From NCBI RefSeq assembly GCF_009765685.1, contig NZ_LMUY01000155.1, positions 4,404 to 42,817 on the forward strand: a DNA stretch of 38,414 bases, written 5' to 3'. This stretch comes from Acidisphaera sp. L21. Its GTDB lineage: Bacteria > Pseudomonadota > Alphaproteobacteria > Acetobacterales > Acetobacteraceae. Below are positions 33,436-38,414 of this stretch, in pieces. Under the pieces are notes generated by a model, which was not told where the DNA came from, made no database searches, and saw only the letters and a program-made list of their open reading frames with translations. Numbering within the stretch: position 1 is the stretch's first letter; every line of letters starts with the position of its first letter. Made by a program: the position numbers and the translations under genes.

Positions 33436-33852
33436 ATGGATTCCGCCGCCGCCCTTGCCGCCATCGATGACGATGCCATCGCCGAAGCTGCCGCCGCCGG
33501 CTTGCTCGCAGGGTCGTTCAAGGACGAAGATTCGCAGGCCGACGCGGTGCTGGTCCGCTACCTGATGCATGCCGTGGCACTCGCCCGGGCCATTCCGGCG
33601 CGCGCCCTGTCGAAATACAACGCAACCGTCGACAGCTTCACCGAGCAACTTCGCGAGGACGATGCCGATGACGGGCTGGAGGAATGCGTCGACGACCTGA
33701 TCGTGCTCGCCATCGGCCCTATCGAGGGACACGGCGTTCCGGATGAGACCGCCACCGAGGCAGCGGTGCTACGGGTCGAGGCAATGACCACCGCGGCCAT
33801 GCGCAGTTTGTTCAAGACCATCCTGAAGCCCGAGCGTTCGTTCAAGAACTGA
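33436..33852 (+). CDS. Small acidic protein of unknown function
   Basis: A 138-residue protein with no recognised domain. It is helical and acidic, especially in EQLREDDADDGLEECVDD near residues 70-87, and ends with a basic tail (KTILKPERSFKN). No signal or membrane segment. It lies 32 bases after the AtuA partner gene and 52 bases before the MscS gene, all on the plus strand, so it could be cotranscribed with either. The ATG at 33436 has only a weak purine-rich stretch upstream. Codon use looks normal for the window, which supports a real gene. Confidence 0.65.
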   Translation: MDSAAALAAIDDDAIAEAAAAGLLAGSFKDEDSQADAVLVRYLMHAVALARAIPARALSKYNATVDSFTEQLREDDADDGLEECVDDLIVLAIGPIEGHGVPDETATEAAVLRVEAMTTAAMRSLFKTILKPERSFKN

Positions 33853-33904
33853 GCGCCGGGGTAGGCCATCACGCGCGTTGCCGACTTGGTGATAGCCTGG
33901 CGCC

Positions 33905-35398
33905 ATGAACACGACGAACGATCCCACTCTGCTGCTCGCGCTGTCGACGCTGGGGCTGGCCTGCTCGATGATCGTGCCGCGGATCTTCCGGCAATGGCCG
34001 CTCTGGGGCCGGGCGGCCTGGCGGGTTTTGGGGCTGATCGTGCTGACCATACTGGTGCAGCGAATCCTGGGCAGCCCGTTCGACCCGCAATTCCATCACA
34101 CCAGCGCCGGCGGCCACGCCTGGGAACAATTCATCGAGGCCGGGTGGTGGTTCATGGCCGCCCGCAGCGCGATCGGCCTGGCGCGCCTGCTGATCGTGCT
34201 GGAACACCGGCCGCGCGAAACGCAGATCGTATCGGACCTGGTGGCTGGCGCCATTTATGTCGCGACGATCCTCGCCGTGACGGATTTCGTGTTCTCGGTC
34301 TCGATCAGCGGCTTGCTCGCCACGTCGGGCGTCATCGCCATCGTCCTCGGCTTGGCCCTGCAAAGCACCTTGTCGGACGTGTTTTCCGGCATCGCGGTCG
34401 GGGTCGAGCGCCCCTACAAGGCCGGCGATCTGATCTGGGTCGAGGGCGGGATCGAAGGCCACGTCCTGCAGGTGAACTGGCGTTCCACCCACATCGCCAC
34501 CGGCAGCGACAACATCGCCATCGTGCCCAACAGCATCATCGCCAAGGCCCGGCTGGTGAACCGCAGCCTACCGACCCCGGTTCGCAGCGAGTCGATGGAG
34601 ATCAAGCTGGACGCCCGCATTCCGCCGGAGCGGTGCATCGCAACGCTGGGCGCAGCCACGTTGGCCTGCCGCCTGCCGCTGACGATTCCCGCCCCGAAAG
34701 TCCTGTGCAGCGCGCTGCAGGGCGACGGCATCACGTACACGGTCAGCTATTCCGTGCCGTCCAGCGCAACCGTCATGTCGGCACGCAGCGAAATGGCGGC
34801 GCAGATCCACCGCCACCTGTTCCACGCCGGCATCCCGCTGGCCATTGCGGGGGTGGCCGCCGTTCCCCTTGTCCCGCCGCCCAAACCTTCCGACATGCTG
34901 GAGCGGTCCGACCTGTTCGGCGCCATCGCGGCCGATGACCGCAATTTGCTGGCCGAGCACATGACCGAAATTCGGCTCGACCCCGAAGACACGCTGATCC
35001 GCGAGAATGACATGCCGGACGCATTGTACATTGTCGCCTCGGGTGTCGTCCGGATCACGACCGGCGAGGGCGACGACGCTCGCCTGCGCTACTTGATGAG
35101 CCCTGGCGAATCGCTGGGTTCGATCGGTCTCATCACCGGCATGCCGTACCTGGCGACCGCCACCGCCGTCACCGCAGTCCGGGCCTACCGGCTGGACAAG
35201 GACGCCCTCGCAGCGGCGATGAAGGCCCGGCCCGAACTAGCCGTTGGGTTGGAGGCATTGGCGAGACGCGGCAAGCTCGCCCTGATGAATGCCGAGGCGT
35301 CGCATACGGAGACATCGATGGAAAAGCCGGAGATGTTTCTGGCCAGGATCCGGCACTTCCTCGGCTCGCTGGCGGCGACCGACGAATTCGGAACCTGA
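33905..35398 (+). CDS. MscS-family mechanosensitive channel with C-terminal cyclic-nucleotide-binding-like domain
   Basis: A 497-residue inner-membrane channel. Hydrophobic helices lie near residues 8-26, 40-55, 78-98, 110-133 and 135-155. The pore-lining helix and start of the MscS beta domain follow in IAIVLGLALQSTLSDVFSGI and VERPYKAGDLIWVEG, with NNIxxVPNS-type text (SDNIAIVPNS, 201-210). Residues about 335-450 form a cyclic-nucleotide-binding fold: LFGAIAADDRNLLAEHMTEI and ALYIVASGVVRI. The ligand cassette reads GESLGSIGLITGMPYLATA (from 401), in which the usual Glu of FGE is Ser406 and the phosphate-binding Arg position is Tyr415/Leu416. Such fusions are known as bacterial cyclic-nucleotide-gated (bCNG) channels; this one may not bind cNMP. 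Confidence 0.92.
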   Translation: MNTTNDPTLLLALSTLGLACSMIVPRIFRQWPLWGRAAWRVLGLIVLTILVQRILGSPFDPQFHHTSAGGHAWEQFIEAGWWFMAARSAIGLARLLIVLEHRPRETQIVSDLVAGAIYVATILAVTDFVFSVSISGLLATSGVIAIVLGLALQSTLSDVFSGIAVGVERPYKAGDLIWVEGGIEGHVLQVNWRSTHIATGSDNIAIVPNSIIAKARLVNRSLPTPVRSESMEIKLDARIPPERCIATLGAATLACRLPLTIPAPKVLCSALQGDGITYTVSYSVPSSATVMSARSEMAAQIHRHLFHAGIPLAIAGVAAVPLVPPPKPSDMLERSDLFGAIAADDRNLLAEHMTEIRLDPEDTLIRENDMPDALYIVASGVVRITTGEGDDARLRYLMSPGESLGSIGLITGMPYLATATAVTAVRAYRLDKDALAAAMKARPELAVGLEALARRGKLALMNAEASHTETSMEKPEMFLARIRHFLGSLAATDEFGT

Positions 35399-35475
35399 TG
35401 CAGCACGCGGCATAGCTGACCAATCGTTAACCATGCGACGCTAAACTGCTCTACGCAAAATGCGGAGTGGCTAAG

Positions 35476-36678
35476 ATGGCCGACAAAGCGGTCTACTTCC
35501 AGTGGTCACCCTCCAGCTTCTTCGGGTGGGGCGTCTACGGGCTGAACCTGATGCTGCATAGCGCCGGGCCAGGCCGATCGAACGCGGTGTCGTCCTGCGG
35601 TGTGGACGAGACGCAGCTTCGGCTGACCCCGCTGGAGCGCCTGGTGCTGCAGCCGTCGATCGACCTGTCCAACCAGGTGGCTGGGCTGCTGGGCAAATTG
35701 GGCCGCGGCACCGCGACTCTGCCCGCGACGGTGCTGCATGCGCTGGGCAACGATTTGGCCCTGGGCTGCACCTCCCCCGGCGACAGCGTGATCGAGGGCG
35801 AGCGCACGATCGGCATGGCGTTTTTCGAGCAAACCCGGATCACCCCGGCAGGGCTGGCGCGGGCCGCGCGGTACGAGACGATCATCGCCGGGTCCGGCTG
35901 GAACCGCGACGTGTTGGAGGGCCAGGGCGTGCAGAATGTGCGAACCGTGCTGCAGGGTGTGGATCAAACGAGTTTTCACCCAGCGCCAAAATCCGGCGTT
36001 CTGGGCGATCGGTTCATCGTCTTCTCCGGCGGGAAGTTGGAATATCGCAAGGGCCAGGATCTGGTGGTCGCCGCGTTCCGGGTCTTTGCGCAGCGCCATG
36101 CGGACGCGCTGCTGGTCACCGCCTGGACCTCCCCCTGGGCGCAGTTCGCCACCACGCTGAACCACAACGCCTCGCTTGCCCCCATCAGCCTGGTCGATGG
36201 CAAGGTGGACGCGCTGGGTTGGACGGTGGCGAACGGCATCCCGGCCGCGCAGGTGCTGCATCTGGGCCGGGTCGCCAACGCGGACATGCCGCGCATCCTG
36301 CGGGAGGCCGATGTCGGCCTGTTCCCCAACCGTGCCGAAGGCGGCACCAACCTGGTGGCCATGGAGGCGATGGCGTGCGGCGTGCCCTGCATGCTGTCGA
36401 TGAACACCGGGCATCTGGACCTGGTCGGCGATGGGCTGCACTGCCTGGCGCTGGGCCAGCAACGCCCGGTCGACGGCGACGATTGCCTCGGTTGGGGCGA
36501 GAGCGATGTGGACGAGATCGTTGCCGTGCTGGAGGCGGTCTATCAACAGCGCGACGCCGCCGCCGTTCTGGGCCAGAAGGGTGCCGCGCTGATGCAGGGG
36601 CTGAGCTGGCCGAAGCAGATCGCCGCACTGATGGATGTCGTCGCCCCCGTAACGCAAGAACGCCGCGAGGCTGCCTGA
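35476..36678 (+). CDS. GT-B fold glycosyltransferase (GT4-like)
   Basis: A 400-residue cytoplasmic or membrane-associated glycosyltransferase. The C-terminal nucleotide-sugar domain has IVFSGGKLEYRKGQDLVVAA and the EX7E-type block EGGTNLVAMEAMACGVPCML, which bind the donor in GT4 enzymes. The N-terminal half, starting VYFQWSPSSFFGWGVYGLN, carries the Gly-rich acceptor-side loop. The ATG at 35476 has GGAG five to eight bases upstream; a GTG nine bases earlier is the alternative. No cluster of polysaccharide genes surrounds it, and the next gene is an oxidase, so the acceptor is unknown. It may serve with the heptosyltransferase and methyltransferases in this window in surface glycan or glycoprotein synthesis. 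Confidence 0.87.
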   Translation: MADKAVYFQWSPSSFFGWGVYGLNLMLHSAGPGRSNAVSSCGVDETQLRLTPLERLVLQPSIDLSNQVAGLLGKLGRGTATLPATVLHALGNDLALGCTSPGDSVIEGERTIGMAFFEQTRITPAGLARAARYETIIAGSGWNRDVLEGQGVQNVRTVLQGVDQTSFHPAPKSGVLGDRFIVFSGGKLEYRKGQDLVVAAFRVFAQRHADALLVTAWTSPWAQFATTLNHNASLAPISLVDGKVDALGWTVANGIPAAQVLHLGRVANADMPRILREADVGLFPNRAEGGTNLVAMEAMACGVPCMLSMNTGHLDLVGDGLHCLALGQQRPVDGDDCLGWGESDVDEIVAVLEAVYQQRDAAAVLGQKGAALMQGLSWPKQIAALMDVVAPVTQERREAA

Positions 36679-36734
36679 CCCTGCGCAATCCGTGTTAGCG
36701 ATACAGCCAACCGGATTGAACCGAGGGTTGATCG

Positions 36735-38048
36735 ATGTTGGCACCGTCCAAGGATACTGCCAGGCCGCCGCAACTGTATTTGGCGGATGCGGGGCCACCG
36801 CCCAACACGGCGCCGCTATCCGGCTCGCTCGACGCGGATGTCGTGGTCATCGGCGCCGGCTTTACGGGCCTGTCCGCCGCGCTGCATCTGGCCGAGGCCG
36901 GGCGCAAACCGGTGCTGATCGAGGCGCAGGACATCGCCTGGGGCGCCAGCGGGCGTAATTTTGGCCAGGTCGTGCCCTACACGAAGCACAGCGAAAGCCA
37001 CGTGCTGAAGACCTTCGGCCCCGTGCATGGCCCCCGCTTGATCGAAGCGACCGGCAAAGCGCCCGGCCTGGTGTTCGACCTGATCGAGAAGCACGGCATT
37101 GCCTGCTCCGTCCGCCGCAACGGGTTGCTGTTCGCCGCCAATTCCGAGGCCGGGCTGCACGGCCTGCAAACGCGCAGCCTATTCTGGCAGGAGCGCGGGG
37201 CGCCGGTGGAAATGCTGAGCCGGGGCGCCACCGCGTCCGCCATCGGGTCGGAGCTTTACCCGGCAGCAATGCTGGACCGGCGCGGCGGCACGCTGAACCC
37301 CGTCGCGTACGCGCAAGGCCTGGCCGCCGCCGCGATCCGCCACGGCGCCACCATCCACACCCAAACCCGGGTGACCGGCTTGTCGCCGGCGGGCAGCGGA
37401 TGGACGATCACAACCGCCGCTGGGTCCGTCACCGCCGCGACGGTCGTGGTCGCCAGCGACGCCTATACGGACGGCTTTGCCCCGCAAATTCGCAAGTCGC
37501 TGATTCCGATGCGGGCCTATCAGCTCGTCAGCGAACCGCTCAGCGACAATCTGCGCGCGACGATCCTGCCGCAGGGCCACGCGCTGACGGATACGCGTCG
37601 GCTATTCTCCGGCATCCGGTTGCATCGCGACGGCCGGTTGCAGATCGGGCTGGACGGCCCGGTATTCAGCGACGGCCAACCCTATATCGACAAGGCGACG
37701 CAGCGCGTCCAACGGCTATTCCCGCAGATCGGCGCGATCAACTGGCAGGAATGCTGGAGCGGCTGGGTCAGCATGACGGCGAACCACTATCCGCAATTGG
37801 TGCGGCTGGCGCCGAACTGCCTTGGCGCACTCGGCTATAGCGGGCGCGGCATCGCCCTGGCGACGCTGTGCGGGCACGAACTGGCCCGCCACATTACCGG
37901 CACACCAGACACCGAACTGGCGCTGCCTATGGGCGTACCTAAGCCCATCGCCGTGCGCCCCTTCGCAGCCCCGATGGTCGGCGGGCTGATGACACTGTAT
38001 CGCGCCCTGGACGACGCGGACGACCGGCGGCTGTCTCGCGCGATGTAG
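36735..38048 (+). CDS. FAD-dependent oxidoreductase, DAO family
   Basis: A 437-residue flavoprotein. The dinucleotide-binding motif VVVIGAGFTGLSAALHL lies at about residues 36-52, followed by the FAD-ribose-binding acidic end VLIEAQ and the DAO-type block AWGASGRNFGQ. The C-terminus has WSGWVSMTANHYPQLVRLAP and LGYSGRGIALATLCGHELA, typical of glycine/D-amino-acid or gamma-glutamylputrescine (PuuB-like) oxidases. It oxidises an amine with release of hydrogen peroxide or electrons to a carrier. The ATG at 36735 has GAGGG seven bases upstream. It is convergent with a family 5 solute-binding protein gene at three bases, and could act on amines or amino acids taken up by that system. Confidence 0.92.
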   Translation: MLAPSKDTARPPQLYLADAGPPPNTAPLSGSLDADVVVIGAGFTGLSAALHLAEAGRKPVLIEAQDIAWGASGRNFGQVVPYTKHSESHVLKTFGPVHGPRLIEATGKAPGLVFDLIEKHGIACSVRRNGLLFAANSEAGLHGLQTRSLFWQERGAPVEMLSRGATASAIGSELYPAAMLDRRGGTLNPVAYAQGLAAAAIRHGATIHTQTRVTGLSPAGSGWTITTAAGSVTAATVVVASDAYTDGFAPQIRKSLIPMRAYQLVSEPLSDNLRATILPQGHALTDTRRLFSGIRLHRDGRLQIGLDGPVFSDGQPYIDKATQRVQRLFPQIGAINWQECWSGWVSMTANHYPQLVRLAPNCLGALGYSGRGIALATLCGHELARHITGTPDTELALPMGVPKPIAVRPFAAPMVGGLMTLYRALDDADDRRLSRAM

Positions 38049-38051
38049 CGT

Positions 38052-38414
38052 CTACGCCTTGCCGAGATTCCAGAACGCCGTGACGGGGCAGTTGAACATC
38101 CCCGTCACCGTCTTGCGCCAGGCCGAGGGCTGCCAATAAAAGCCGAGCGGTATATACGGCAGGCTGTCCAACGCCTCTGCCTGGATCTTGTCCGCAAGTG
38201 GCTTCTGCTCCGGTGCGGGCGCCGCCAACCAATCGGCCCGCAATGCCTCCAATTTCGGATCGTCCGGCCAGCCAAACCAGGCCTTGGCGCCATTGGACTG
38301 GATATATTGATGGATTGCCGGGTTGACGATATCGGACCCGGCGCACGTGCTGTGAAATACGCTCCAGCCGCCCTTGTCGACCGGTTGCTTGCTGGCCCGG
38401 CGTTGTGTCAACGT
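38052..38414 (-). CDS. ABC transporter family 5 solute-binding protein, C-terminal part (start outside window)
   Basis: The frame remains open to the last base, so only the final 120 codons are visible. The text AWFGWPDDPKLEALRADWLAA, then ALDSLPYIPLGFYWQPSAWRK, matches the C-terminal region of peptide/nickel-type binding proteins. It is the fourth family 5 binding protein in the window. The stop codon is three bases from that of the convergent FAD-dependent oxidoreductase. Confidence 0.88.
   Translation of the reverse strand, partial: TLTQRRASKQPVDKGGWSVFHSTCAGSDIVNPAIHQYIQSNGAKAWFGWPDDPKLEALRADWLAAPAPEQKPLADKIQAEALDSLPYIPLGFYWQPSAWRKTVTGMFNCPVTAFWNLGKA

Noticed and set aside
1-38414. tRNA, rRNA, insertion sequences, attachment sites and riboswitches
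   Set aside because: I looked for T-loop text, transposase-like proteins and paired terminal repeats on both strands and found none that could be supported.

Overview
The window reads as a chromosomal segment of a GC-rich alphaproteobacterium. Acetobacteraceae or a close Rhodospirillales relative is my best guess. This is inferred from uniformly high GC, Ala/Arg-rich proteins, an HpnL-like hopanoid-associated membrane protein, and many solute-binding proteins sitting beside amidohydrolases. No rRNA, tRNA, insertion sequence, CRISPR array or phage gene was seen. Genes are tightly packed, and no stretch over about 300 bases lacks one.

Layout. (1) 2-1896: the 3' part of a DEAD-box RNA helicase, then an Ala-rich protein of unknown function ending in four VGRDA repeats. 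(2) 2014-6881, minus strand: a compact operon of an ApbA/PanE-type reductase, a Tat-exported family 5 solute-binding protein, a divergent creatininase-family hydrolase and an amidase. (3) 6998-9773, minus: a 447-residue unknown protein and a protein O-heptosyltransferase of the autotransporter (TibC/AAH) type. (4) 9922-13531: a FecBCD-type ABC importer whose permease carries a frameshift, divergent from a leaderless ModA-like protein. (5) 13517-16213: a TetR regulator, a small membrane protein, a secreted alpha/beta hydrolase and HpnL.

(6) 16215-23827 is the most unusual part. It holds a 720-residue protein with two methyltransferase-like domains flanking a beta-sandwich, a secreted protein with a carbohydrate-binding-like C-terminus, an AT-rich methyltransferase gene, a DUF4214-methyltransferase fusion, and an ABC-2 ATPase/permease pair. 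I read it as an acquired surface-glycan or polymer modification and export region; this is inference.

(7) 23875-33403: a catabolic block with an M3 dipeptidyl carboxypeptidase, a metallo-beta-lactamase-fold hydrolase, a second amidase translationally coupled to a family 5 solute-binding protein, a convergent paralogous solute-binding protein, and an AtuA-like pair. (8) 33436-38414: a small acidic protein, an MscS channel with a degenerate cyclic-nucleotide domain, a GT-B glycosyltransferase, a DAO-family oxidase and the C-terminus of a fourth family 5 solute-binding protein that runs off the window.

Two themes recur. One is uptake of peptide-like compounds (four family 5 binding proteins, none with a cognate permease here) followed by amide-bond or amino-acid processing. 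The other is surface glycosylation and methylation.
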